A stretch of 20,981 nucleotides of DNA, from the NCBI GenBank assembly GCA_050955105.1, contig JBPBQZ010000115.1, positions 1 through 20,981 of the forward strand, written 5' to 3'. The notes under the pieces were generated by a model. That model was not told where the DNA came from, ran no database searches, and was given only the letters and a program-made list of their open reading frames with translations. The stretch comes from JBPBQZ01 sp050955105. GTDB lineage: Bacteria > Pseudomonadota > Gammaproteobacteria > Burkholderiales > Burkholderiaceae. Every line of letters begins with the position of its first letter. The first letter of the stretch is position 1. The position numbers and the translations under genes are program-made. Shown here in pieces: positions 7,746-15,618 of the stretch.

Positions 7746-10445
7746 ATGCGGGGAATGTTGTACAGCTTTGGGTTTGGCGTGTGGCTGCTGCAGCAGCAGA
7801 CTCGGCTGCCGGTTTTGCGTATTCCGCATGGATTCATGGGTTTGCCAAGCGTGGTGACGGTGATGATCGCCGCAACGCTGCTGCTCGGTTTTCTCGCCGC
7901 GGCCTTGATGTCGCGGCGGATGCGCGCCAAATGCGGAGGGCTGGCGAGCAGCGTTCCGACGTTGCTTTCACAACGTGCGCGCGCGCTCTTGGTCGCCTTG
8001 ATTGCCAGCTGTCTGGCCGGCGTGGCGGGATTTAGCTGGGCTGCGTGGCGTGCGCAAACGCGCTTGGGCGAAATGCTGCCGAGCGCGCTCGAAGGGCGCC
8101 CGTTGCGGGTCGACGGTTCGATCACGGGCTTGCCTTCCCGCTTCGCGCATGGCCTGGTCTTCGATTTGCAAGTCGACCCGATGGCGTCGCCGCGCGACGC
8201 GCCGTTTCTGAAGAATTTACGCGTGGCTTGGTATAGCCGGCCGCGCCGCCACGCAGCCGCCGGCGCGCGTCCCGCGCTTCCCGAGTTGTTGCCAGGGCAG
8301 CGCTGGCGTTTGCTTTTGAATCTCAAGCGGCCACGTGGCACCGCCAACTTCGGTGGCTTCGACCGGGAAGCCGCGCTGTTCGCGCGCGGCGTCGGCGCCA
8401 CCGGCTATGTGGTCGGACGCTTTGTACCCAGGCGCTTGCCGGCGGCTAGCGACGGCATGGCGGCGCTGCGAGCCGGCGTGGACCGGCAACGCCTGCGCAT
8501 CGGCGCCCGCATTGATGCGGTGTTGCCCGCGGCACCGCACGTCGGCCTGGTCAAGGCACTCGCCGTCGGTGACCAACGCGACGTGAGCGCCGCCGACAAG
8601 CTGCTGTTTCGCGCCACTGGTACCAGCCATTTGCTGGCAATCTCCGGCCTGCACGTCGGCCTGATTGCAAGCGGCGCCGGCTGGCTGGTCGGCGGCATCT
8701 GGCGGCGCTCGCGTCTCGCTGGCTATGCGCTGCCGCTGGTGTGGCCGAGCCATTCGATCCAGTCCTTAGCCGCGGCGCTCGCGGCGGCCGGCTATGTGCT
8801 GTTGTCCGGATCGGGCATCCCCGCGCAACGCGCATTCTGGATGTTGTGCGCGGTGTGCGTCGCGCGTGCCAGCGGCCGCGCGGTGGGCGCATCGCTGGTG
8901 CTCGGCTGGGCCTTGGCGTTAGTGCTGATCGTCGATCCATGGGCGGTGCTGTCGACGGGCTTCTGGCTTTCCTTCGGCGCGGTCGCTGTCTTGTTGTACG
9001 CGGCGTCGACCACCTTGCCGGAGGCGCCGGGCCTGTCGGCGGAGTCGCCGATGCTGTCGGTGGCATCGGATATGGCTTGTGTCGACGCCGGGTCGTCCGC
9101 GACTGTCGATGGCGCCGCCGTCGCCCGCGTTTCCGCTTCCGCCGGGGCCGCCTGTGCAGAGCGCGCGGCCGCGGTGTGGCAGCGACATTGCCGTGCATGG
9201 CGCCAGCGCTGCACGGCGTCGGCGCGCATGCAGTTCGCCGTCACGTTCGCGCTGCTGCCCGCCAGTGCCTTTTGGTTTTCGCAGGTTTCGCTGATCTCGC
9301 CGCTGGCCAACGCCTTCGCCATTCCTTGGGTCAGCTTTGTCGTCGTGCCCTCGACTTTTGCGGGCGCGCTGCTGCCGGCACCGTTCGACGCGTGGCTACT
9401 GACCTTTGCGCATGCGTCTTTGCGCCTGTTGTGCGCGACATTAGCGGCTTGCGCTGCACCGGATTGGGCAGCGGTTCAAATGCCGCGTCCATCGGTGACT
9501 ACGCTGTTGCTCGCTTGTTTTGGAGTGTTATGGTGGCTCGCGCCAGCTAGCTGGCCGCTGCGTCGGGCGGCGCCGTTGCTGTGGCTGCCACTGGTGGGCA
9601 CGCGTATCGACGCGCCGCCGCCCGGCGAATTCCAGGTGACCGTGCTGGATGTGGGGCAGGGCGGCGCCGCAGTGGTCGAGACGGCCGCGCACCGCTTGCT
9701 GTTCGATGCGGGACCGAGCTTTGGCGACGGTGATGCCGGCCAAATGGTGGTGCTGCCGTTTCTGCGCGCCCGCGGCATACGCGAGCTCGACCTGATGGTG
9801 GTCAGCCATCGAGACGATGACCACGCGGGCGGCGCGGCCACGATCTTGCAGGGCCTGCCGATCGGTTCACTGCGTGCTTCATTGCCGTATGGCCATAGGC
9901 TGTGGCGGGCCGCGACCGCGGGGGTCGGCGTGGATGCCGGGGCCTGCGGCATCGGTCAGAGCTGGGAGTGGGATGGTGTGCGATTCACATTCATGTGGCC
10001 CGACGCCGGCTCGGCGGGTTTCGCGGCTAGCCGGCCGAATTGGGCAAGTTGCGTGCTGCGCGTGGACAACGGTCGCCATGCGGCACTGCTTACGGCCGAT
10101 ATCGAGGCGCCCCAGGAACGTGCGTTGGCAAGAGGCGCCGCCGCGCCGCCCGCCGCGAACGTCCGGTTGCCGGCCGAGTTGTTGTTGGCGCCGCATCACG
10201 GCAGCAAAACATCGTCGACGCCACTGTTGGTGAACGCGGTGGCGCCGGCTGAGGTGGTATTCCAGGTTGGATATCGAAACCGTTTCGGCCATCCGGCGCC
10301 GCGCGTGGTCGGCCGTTATCAGGCGGCCGGCGCCTCCTTGCATCGCAGCGACCGCGACGGGCAGCTGATTTTCCGTACCGATGGCTCGCAGCTACGCACC
10401 GAGGCCTATCGCCGAACGCACCGGGCCTATTGGAATGTGGATTGA
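7746..10445 (+). CDS. comEC: DNA internalization protein ComEC/Rec2
   Basis: Inner-membrane channel that imports single-stranded DNA during natural transformation. The 899-residue product has the expected three parts: an N-terminal membrane/OB region (DUF4131; PGQRWRLLLNLKRPRGTANF around residues 180-200), the competence membrane domain beginning LLFRATGTSHLLAISGLHVG near residue 288, and a C-terminal metallo-beta-lactamase-like domain starting VTVLDVGQGGAAVVE near residue 631. The nuclease-type motif SHRDDDHAGG has His688, Asp692 and His693, and LLLAPHHGSKTSS follows. An Ala/Ser/Val-rich stretch at about 420-495 is longer than I expect for the family. The start ATG 7746 has GGTGG nearby; ATG 7755 is an alternative. 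Other competence genes are not in the window, so competence is not proven. Confidence 0.93.
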   Translation: MRGMLYSFGFGVWLLQQQTRLPVLRIPHGFMGLPSVVTVMIAATLLLGFLAAALMSRRMRAKCGGLASSVPTLLSQRARALLVALIASCLAGVAGFSWAAWRAQTRLGEMLPSALEGRPLRVDGSITGLPSRFAHGLVFDLQVDPMASPRDAPFLKNLRVAWYSRPRRHAAAGARPALPELLPGQRWRLLLNLKRPRGTANFGGFDREAALFARGVGATGYVVGRFVPRRLPAASDGMAALRAGVDRQRLRIGARIDAVLPAAPHVGLVKALAVGDQRDVSAADKLLFRATGTSHLLAISGLHVGLIASGAGWLVGGIWRRSRLAGYALPLVWPSHSIQSLAAALAAAGYVLLSGSGIPAQRAFWMLCAVCVARASGRAVGASLVLGWALALVLIVDPWAVLSTGFWLSFGAVAVLLYAASTTLPEAPGLSAESPMLSVASDMACVDAGSSATVDGAAVARVSASAGAACAERAAAVWQRHCRAWRQRCTASARMQFAVTFALLPASAFWFSQVSLISPLANAFAIPWVSFVVVPSTFAGALLPAPFDAWLLTFAHASLRLLCATLAACAAPDWAAVQMPRPSVTTLLLACFGVLWWLAPASWPLRRAAPLLWLPLVGTRIDAPPPGEFQVTVLDVGQGGAAVVETAAHRLLFDAGPSFGDGDAGQMVVLPFLRARGIRELDLMVVSHRDDDHAGGAATILQGLPIGSLRASLPYGHRLWRAATAGVGVDAGACGIGQSWEWDGVRFTFMWPDAGSAGFAASRPNWASCVLRVDNGRHAALLTADIEAPQERALARGAAAPPAANVRLPAELLLAPHHGSKTSSTPLLVNAVAPAEVVFQVGYRNRFGHPAPRVVGRYQAAGASLHRSDRDGQLIFRTDGSQLRTEAYRRTHRAYWNVD

Positions 10446-10531
10446 AAAAACCGGACGCGCTCGCGCCGACATGGCAAGCGCTCCATGCGCCGGGCTGCCC
10501 GATGTCGCGGTTCGCGGCCCGCATCTGACGG

Positions 10532-10537
10532 TATAAT
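10532..10537 (+). promoter_or_regulatory. -10 box upstream of pyrG
   Basis: A perfect TATAAT 26 bases before the pyrG ATG, in the 118-bp comEC-pyrG gap. The -35 region is poor (sequence near 10509-10515 is GGTTCGC), as often in GC-rich genomes. A start near 10544 would give a leader of about 20 bases, too short for an attenuator. Confidence 0.5.
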
Positions 10538-10563
10538 CCGGCTTTCCCGCGAGCAATTTAGCG

Positions 10564-12225
10564 ATGACCAAATATGTGTTCGTCACCGGCGGCGTAGTGT
10601 CTTCCCTTGGGAAGGGCATTGCCGCCGCGTCCCTCGCCGCGATTCTCGAGTCGCGCGGCCTTCGAGTCACTCTGCTGAAACTCGATCCCTATATCAACGT
10701 CGACCCAGGCACCATGAGCCCGTTTCAACACGGCGAGGTGTTTGTTACCGAAGACGGCGCGGAAACCGATCTCGATCTCGGACACTACGAGCGCTTCATC
10801 AGCACCAAGATGCGCCGCGTCAACAACTTCACCACCGGCCAGATCTACGAATCGGTGATCCGCAAGGAACGCCGCGGCGAGTATCTGGGCAAGACGGTGC
10901 AGGTCATTCCTCACATCACCAACGAAATCCAGGCTTTCATCGAGCGCGGCACCGATGCCGCAACGTGCGTCGAGCCGGATGTGGCAATCGTCGAAATCGG
11001 CGGCACGGTCGGCGATATCGAATCGTTGCCGTTCCTCGAGGCAGCGCGCCAGATGAGCTTGCGCATGGGGCGCCGCCATGCGGCGTTCGTGCATCTGACG
11101 CTGGTGCCCTACGTGGCGACCGCGGGTGAATTGAAGACCAAGCCGACCCAGCACAGCGTGCAAAAGCTGCGCGAGATCGGCATCTTGCCGCATGCCTTGC
11201 TGTGCCGCGCCGATCGGCCGATTCCCGATGACGAGCGCGCTAAGATTTCGCTGTTCTCGAACGTGCCGCAAGACGCGGTGATTTCAGTCTGGGACGTCGA
11301 CAGCATCTACAAGATTCCGCAGATGCTGCACGACCAGGGGCTGGACAAGATTATTTGCGAAGAGCTCGACCTGTCGCCCAAGCCAGCCGATCTCACGGTG
11401 TGGAAGGGCTTGGTGGACGCACTCGAGCATCCTGAGCACCAGATCACCATCGGCATGATCGGCAAGTATGTCGAACTCACCGAATCGTACAAGTCGCTGA
11501 TCGAAGCACTGCGGCATGCGTCGATTCACACGCGCACCAAAGTCAATATCGAATACATCGATTCCGAGATTCTCGAAACCGACGACAACCAGGATCTGTC
11601 GCGCTTCGATGCGATCCTGGTGCCGGGCGGTTTCGGGCGCCGCGGCACGGAAGGCAAGATCGCCGCGATCCGCCATGCGCGTGAAATGAGGGTGCCGTAT
11701 CTGGGCATCTGCCTGGGAATGCAACTGGCGGTGATCGAGTTTTCGCGCCACGTGGCCGGTCTCGAAAACGCCAACAGCACCGAGTTCGATCCGTCCACGC
11801 CGAATCCGGTGGTTGCGCTGATTACCGAGTGGTATGACCGCGACGGCAAGGTTGAACAGCGCAACGAGCAATCCGATCTTGGCGGCACCATGCGGCTTGG
11901 CTCACAACGCTGCCCCGTCAGGGAGCAAACCAAGGCGGCTTCCATTTATGGCGAGTTCGTCAACGAGCGGCATCGCCACCGATACGAAGTCAATAATCGC
12001 TTCGTGCCCAGGCTGGAGCAGGCAGGCATGGTCATCAGTGCGCGTACGCCCACTGAAAATCTGCCCGAGATGATGGAATTGCGGGACGACCTGCATCCAT
12101 GGTTCGTCGGCGTGCAGTTCCATCCGGAGTTCACCTCGACGCCGCGCGATGGCCACCCGTTGTTCACATCGTTCGTGCGCGCCGCGCTGCAGCGCAAGCA
12201 GGCACGACAGGAAGTGGTGCAATGA
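10564..12225 (+). CDS. pyrG: CTP synthase
   Basis: Makes CTP from UTP with ATP and glutamine, the last step of pyrimidine nucleotide synthesis. The 553-residue protein begins MTKYVFVTGGVVSSLGKG, the invariant synthetase P-loop-like motif (residues 9-18), with LDPYINVDPGTMSPFQHGEV following. The C-terminal class I glutaminase has nucleophile Cys383 in GICLGMQLA and the His520/Glu522 pair in FHPEF. Length and motifs are normal and complete. A TATAAT lies upstream. Its stop codon overlaps the kdsA start (ATGA), so the two are translated together. Regulation in the cell is expected to be mostly by allosteric GTP/CTP control. Confidence 0.98.
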   Translation: MTKYVFVTGGVVSSLGKGIAAASLAAILESRGLRVTLLKLDPYINVDPGTMSPFQHGEVFVTEDGAETDLDLGHYERFISTKMRRVNNFTTGQIYESVIRKERRGEYLGKTVQVIPHITNEIQAFIERGTDAATCVEPDVAIVEIGGTVGDIESLPFLEAARQMSLRMGRRHAAFVHLTLVPYVATAGELKTKPTQHSVQKLREIGILPHALLCRADRPIPDDERAKISLFSNVPQDAVISVWDVDSIYKIPQMLHDQGLDKIICEELDLSPKPADLTVWKGLVDALEHPEHQITIGMIGKYVELTESYKSLIEALRHASIHTRTKVNIEYIDSEILETDDNQDLSRFDAILVPGGFGRRGTEGKIAAIRHAREMRVPYLGICLGMQLAVIEFSRHVAGLENANSTEFDPSTPNPVVALITEWYDRDGKVEQRNEQSDLGGTMRLGSQRCPVREQTKAASIYGEFVNERHRHRYEVNNRFVPRLEQAGMVISARTPTENLPEMMELRDDLHPWFVGVQFHPEFTSTPRDGHPLFTSFVRAALQRKQARQEVVQ

Positions 12226-13076
12226 AACTTCACGACTTCGAGGTCGGTCTCGACCGCCCCTTCTTTCTGATCGCCGGCCCGTGCGTAATCGAATCGCGCG
12301 AGATGGCAATCGACATTGCCGGCCGTCTGGCCGAAACCTGTCGGGCGCTCGATATTCCGTATATTTTCAAAGCGTCGTACGACAAGGCCAACCGCAGTTC
12401 GGATACCTCGTTCCGCGGCTTGGGAATGGCGACCGGCTTGAAAATTCTCGAAGAAGTGCGCGAGAAGATCGGTGTGCCGGTGCTCACCGACGTGCATGCC
12501 GAACACGAGATCGCCGAAGTTGCGGCGGTGGTCGACGTGCTGCAAACACCGGCTTTCCTGTGCCGACAAACCGATTTCATCCATGCCTGCGCACGTTCCG
12601 GCAAGCCGGTGAACATCAAGAAAGGCCAGTTCCTGGCACCGCATGACATGAAACAGGTGATCGCCAAAGCGCGCCGTGCGGCGCGCGAGGCGGGGCTGTC
12701 GGAAGATCGTTTCATGGCGTGCGAACGCGGCGTTTCGTTTGGCTACAACAATCTGGTTTCCGATATGCGCGCGCTGGCGATCATGCGCGAAACGCAGGCG
12801 CCGGTGGTGTTCGATGCCACGCATTCGGTGCAGTTGCCGGGTGGCCAGGGCACCTCATCGGGCGGCCAGCGTGAATTCGTGCCGGTACTGGCGCGCGCGG
12901 CAGTCGCCACAGGCGTGGCCGGACTGTTCATGGAAACGCATCCCGACCCGGCTCAAGCCAAATCGGACGGTCCGAACGCGGTGCCGCTCGCGCATATGCA
13001 TGCGCTGCTGCATACCTTGAAAGCACTCGACGAGGTGGTCAAGCGCACGCCGTTTCTTGAAAACAACTTTGCTTGA
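12222..13076 (+). CDS. kdsA: 3-deoxy-8-phosphooctulonate synthase (KDO-8-phosphate synthase)
   Basis: Condenses phosphoenolpyruvate with arabinose 5-phosphate to KDO-8-phosphate, the first committed step of the lipopolysaccharide inner core sugar. The 284-residue length equals that of E. coli KdsA. Conserved motifs are IAGPCVIES (17-25), FKASYDKANRSS (49-60), VLTDVH, FDATHSVQ and FMETHPDP. Cys21, His201, Glu238 and Asp249 fall at the four positions that bind metal in the Aquifex enzyme (Cys11, His185, Glu222, Asp233), whereas E. coli has Asn in place of the Cys, so a metal-dependent enzyme is predicted. The ATG 12222 overlaps the pyrG stop; an upstream in-frame codon at 12099 lies inside pyrG and is rejected. 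Confidence 0.97.
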   Translation: MKLHDFEVGLDRPFFLIAGPCVIESREMAIDIAGRLAETCRALDIPYIFKASYDKANRSSDTSFRGLGMATGLKILEEVREKIGVPVLTDVHAEHEIAEVAAVVDVLQTPAFLCRQTDFIHACARSGKPVNIKKGQFLAPHDMKQVIAKARRAAREAGLSEDRFMACERGVSFGYNNLVSDMRALAIMRETQAPVVFDATHSVQLPGGQGTSSGGQREFVPVLARAAVATGVAGLFMETHPDPAQAKSDGPNAVPLAHMHALLHTLKALDEVVKRTPFLENNFA

Positions 13077-13251
13077 AGGTCGTTTGCCGGCTGCGCGTCT
13101 TGGCGCGCGTGCGTATGCCGTGCGCAGCGGCGAGGTCAACGAGCTTTGCGGCATGTGCTACATGTCGCAACCAGAACCAGCGCGACTGGCCGCAATAGGC
13201 CAGCGCAGGCAGTACCTTGACCCATTTCATTAATGGTTATTTGGGGAATTT

Positions 13252-14535
13252 ATGAGTGCAATTGTTGATATTATCGGCCGCGAGATCCTCGACTCGCGAG
13301 GCAATCCGACCGTCGAATGCGACGTCTTGCTGGAGTCGGGCACGATGGGTCGCGCCGCGGTGCCGTCAGGTGCATCGACCGGCTCGCGCGAGGCGATCGA
13401 ACTGCGCGATGGCGACGCTAGCCGCTATCAGGGCAAGGGCGTGCTCAAAGCGGTCGAACACGTCAACACCGAGATTTCCGAGGCCATCATGGGCCTCGAC
13501 GCATCCGAGCAAGCTTTCCTCGACAAGACCTTGATCGATCTCGATGGCACCGACAGCAAATCGCGCTTGGGCGCGAATGCAATGTTGGCGGTGTCGATGG
13601 CCGTGGCCAAGGCCGCCGCCGAGGAAGTGGGCTTGCCGCTCTATCGATATTTCGGTGGCGCCGGCGCCATGCATATGCCGGTGCCGATGATGAACGTCAT
13701 CAACGGTGGCGCACACGCGAACAACAGCCTGGATATCCAGGAATTCATGATTGTGCCGGTCGGCCAAAGCAGCTTCAGCGAAGCCCTGCGCTGCGGCGCG
13801 GAAATTTTCCATGCGCTGAAGAAGATTCTGTCGGACAAGGGATTCAGCACCGCGGTGGGCGACGAGGGCGGCTTCGCGCCGAATTTCACCAGCAATGACG
13901 ATTGCTTGTCGACCTTGCTGCAGGCAATCGAAAAAGCCGGTTATCACGCGGGCGACGACGTGCTGTTGGCGCTCGATTGCGCGGCCACCGAGTTTTATCG
14001 GGACGGCCGCTATCAACTCTCGGGCGAAGGTCTGCAACTGTCGTCGGGCGAATTCTCGGATTACCTGGCCAAGCTGGCCGACAAATTCCCGATCGTCTCG
14101 ATCGAGGACGGCATGTCGGAAAGCGATTGGGACGGCTGGAAGACTCTGACTGACCGGCTGGGCAAGAAAGTGCAACTGGTGGGGGACGATCTTTTCGTGA
14201 CCAACACGAAGATCCTGAAGCAGGGCATCGAGCGCGGCGTCGCGAACTCGATCCTGATCAAGATCAACCAGATCGGCACCTTGACCGAGACCTTCGCCGC
14301 CATCGAAATGGCCAAGCGTGCCGGTTACACGGCGGTGGTATCGCACCGTTCGGGCGAGACGGAAGATTCGACGATCGCAGATATCGCGGTTGGCCTGAAC
14401 GCCGGGCAGATCAAGACCGGCTCACTGTCGCGCAGCGACCGTATCGCGAAATACAACCAGCTTCTGCGTATTGAAGAAGACCTGGGCGATATCGCTTCTT
14501 ATCCGGGGCGCAGCACCTTCTACAACCTCAAGTAG
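13252..14535 (+). CDS. eno: Enolase (phosphopyruvate hydratase)
   Basis: Interconverts 2-phosphoglycerate and phosphoenolpyruvate in glycolysis; in many proteobacteria also a component of the RNA degradosome. The 427-residue protein shows PSGASTGSREAIELRDGD near the start, GDEGGFAPNF, SIEDGMSESDWDGW and VGDDLFVTNTKIL (Mg ligands and active-site loop), LIKINQIGTLTET with the catalytic lysine near residue 337, and VVSHRSGETEDSTIADIAVG. Length is standard. The ATG at 13252 is preceded by a good ribosome site, GGGGA five bases upstream. It follows kdsA after a 175-bp gap and precedes ftsB, the common eno-ftsB pairing in proteobacteria. It is followed by PEP-consuming context only indirectly (kdsA uses PEP). 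Confidence 0.98.
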   Translation: MSAIVDIIGREILDSRGNPTVECDVLLESGTMGRAAVPSGASTGSREAIELRDGDASRYQGKGVLKAVEHVNTEISEAIMGLDASEQAFLDKTLIDLDGTDSKSRLGANAMLAVSMAVAKAAAEEVGLPLYRYFGGAGAMHMPVPMMNVINGGAHANNSLDIQEFMIVPVGQSSFSEALRCGAEIFHALKKILSDKGFSTAVGDEGGFAPNFTSNDDCLSTLLQAIEKAGYHAGDDVLLALDCAATEFYRDGRYQLSGEGLQLSSGEFSDYLAKLADKFPIVSIEDGMSESDWDGWKTLTDRLGKKVQLVGDDLFVTNTKILKQGIERGVANSILIKINQIGTLTETFAAIEMAKRAGYTAVVSHRSGETEDSTIADIAVGLNAGQIKTGSLSRSDRIAKYNQLLRIEEDLGDIASYPGRSTFYNLK

Positions 14536-14550
14536 ATTTCGAGTAGGCGT

Positions 14551-14580
14551 CGGGGGCGGCCCGCTGCAGGGCCGTCGCCC
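14551..14580 (+). other. GC-rich hairpin after eno
   Basis: An imperfect inverted repeat, GGGGGCGGCCC and GGGCCGTCGCCC around a GCTGCA loop, begins 15 bases after the eno stop. It is not followed by a T-run (AACAAGTC comes next), so it is not a standard intrinsic terminator; it might protect the eno mRNA 3' end or be chance in GC-rich sequence. Confidence 0.3.
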
Positions 14581-14642
14581 AACAAGTCGAGCTTGCGAGA
14601 ACCGTTCTGCAGTCGTTCCTTTCCTGTTGATGCATTTGCCCG

Positions 14643-15086
14643 ATGCGGTTTACCACCGTTGTTCTCATTCTGTTGTTGATCGCGGTCCAGTATCCACTGT
14701 GGTGGGGTCACGGCGGCTGGCTGCGCGTTCATGAATTGCAACAGCAACTGCTTGCCGAGCAAAACAAGAACAGCGACCTGAAATTGCGCAACGACCGCCT
14801 GAGCGGCGAAGTGGATGACCTCGAGCACGGCACCGCTGCAATCGAGGAGCGGGCACGCTATGAACTGGGAATGATCAAGGATGACGAGGTGTTCGTGCAG
14901 TTCGTGTCGCCCGACCTCACGCCGAATATCCAGCCGGGCGGTGCAGCAGTCAATTCAGTGACCACCCGCGGCACCATGTCCGCCGCACCGGCTCGCGTAG
15001 TGCCCGAGCCGGCGCCGCGCGCGCCGCGCGTCAGGAAATCGGCACGCAGCGGTAGCGGCAGCGCTCACCACCAGACCGGGCCGTAA
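14643..15086 (+). CDS. ftsB: Cell division protein FtsB
   Basis: Small bitopic inner-membrane protein of the FtsQLB divisome subcomplex that helps activate septal peptidoglycan synthesis. The 147-residue product has a single N-terminal membrane helix (residues 4-21, TVVLILLLIAVQYPLWW) and a septum-type coiled coil (about 28-65, VHELQQQLLAEQNKNSDLKL then NDRLSGEVDDLEHGTAAIEE) ending in ARYELGMIKDDEVFVQF, the conserved FtsB tail. E. coli FtsB has about 103 residues; the extra 45 here are an Ala/Pro/Arg/Ser-rich, probably disordered C-terminus. The stop lies inside the 3' end of the convergent lipoprotein gene, an overlap of 22 bp. No strong Shine-Dalgarno precedes the ATG. Confidence 0.93.
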   Translation: MRFTTVVLILLLIAVQYPLWWGHGGWLRVHELQQQLLAEQNKNSDLKLRNDRLSGEVDDLEHGTAAIEERARYELGMIKDDEVFVQFVSPDLTPNIQPGGAAVNSVTTRGTMSAAPARVVPEPAPRAPRVRKSARSGSGSAHHQTGP

Positions 15087-15511
15087 CCGTAACTCACGCC
15101 CCAACCCGGGCCCCAGCCGCCATGCCGCCAGCCGCCGCCCCAACCGTAGCCGCCGCCCCAACCGTAGCCGCCGTAGACCGTCACGTTGGTGCTGGGATAT
15201 GCGGCAGCGGCTGCCTCGATAGCGGCCTCATCGCGGATCGATTGCGCCTGCTCGTTCAAAACCTGACGATCGATTGCGTCGTAGCGTTGCTGTTCGCGCG
15301 GCGTCAGTGGCTGTTGCACCGGTGCCGTAGCGCCCGGCGCTCCTTCCGGCAAACGACTGGTCAGATAACCGGGTGGCAAGGTCGGCGGATTCACGCACGC
15401 CGTGAGCAGGCCGGCGGCGAGCACACCGCAGGCCAGCGCCGCCGGCAAGCGCAGCGAAGCCCAGGCACGCCGACGCGAGCCTGACGCAAACGCTGGTTGG
15501 GATTGTTTCAT
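15065..15511 (-). CDS. Small Gly/Tyr/Trp-rich lipoprotein, function unknown
   Basis: Predicted 148-residue secreted lipoprotein. The start ATG 15511 is set by GGAGG five bases upstream; an earlier ATG (15538) lacks such a site. The N-terminus has a basic stretch (GSRRRAW), a hydrophobic core (LPAALACGVLAAGLL) and a lipobox LLTAC with the lipidated Cys39. Residue +2 is Val, not Asp, so outer-membrane sorting is expected. The mature part has a Pro-rich segment (NPPTLPPGY), a charged helical stretch (LTPREQQRYDAIDRQVLNEQ), and then a repetitive aromatic tail with two GYGWGG units followed by HGGWGPGWGVSYGYGPVWW. I do not recognise a named family; it resembles small envelope lipoproteins with YXXGY/GWG tails. 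Its 3' end overlaps ftsB. The reading frame looks genuine because signal peptide, lipobox and ribosome site agree. Confidence 0.82.
   Translation of the reverse strand: MKQSQPAFASGSRRRAWASLRLPAALACGVLAAGLLTACVNPPTLPPGYLTSRLPEGAPGATAPVQQPLTPREQQRYDAIDRQVLNEQAQSIRDEAAIEAAAAAYPSTNVTVYGGYGWGGGYGWGGGWRHGGWGPGWGVSYGYGPVWW
15131..15175. repeat. 18-bp tandem repeat in the lipoprotein gene
   Basis: Two identical 18-base units (GCCGCCGCCCCAACCGTA at 15131-15148 and 15149-15166) plus a half unit. On the minus strand each encodes a six-residue GYGWGG-type block. Exact nucleotide identity suggests recent duplication by slippage, so copy number may vary between strains. Confidence 0.85.
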
Positions 15512-15568
15512 GATGACCTCCATCGGTTGCCCCGACAAAACAAGACTAGGACTGATGCTGCCGCATTG

Positions 15569-15583
15569 CCGCGCTCAGCGCGG
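15569..15583 (-). other. Short hairpin between hslO and the lipoprotein gene
   Basis: CCGCGC, TCA loop, GCGCGG: a six-base perfect stem downstream of the hslO stop (15619) in the 107-bp gap. There is no T-run on the minus strand after it, so an intrinsic terminator is not supported. Confidence 0.25.
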
Positions 15584-15618
15584 TAACGAACCGTGGCGTC
15601 GTTGACGATCGCCGGGCA

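Noticed and set aside
13217..13222. TTGACC as a -35 box for eno
   Set aside because: No acceptable -10 hexamer occurs 15-19 bases downstream, so a promoter is not claimed.
13039..13230. Minus-strand 63-residue frame (CGQSRWFWLRHVAHAAKLV) faintly like an IS110 transposase segment
   Set aside because: The match needs an insertion and covers only a few residues; it also overlaps the kdsA 3' end, and no inverted repeats or other transposase parts are visible.
14551..14580. Intrinsic terminator after eno
   Set aside because: The stem is imperfect and no T-run follows, so it is listed only as a hairpin.
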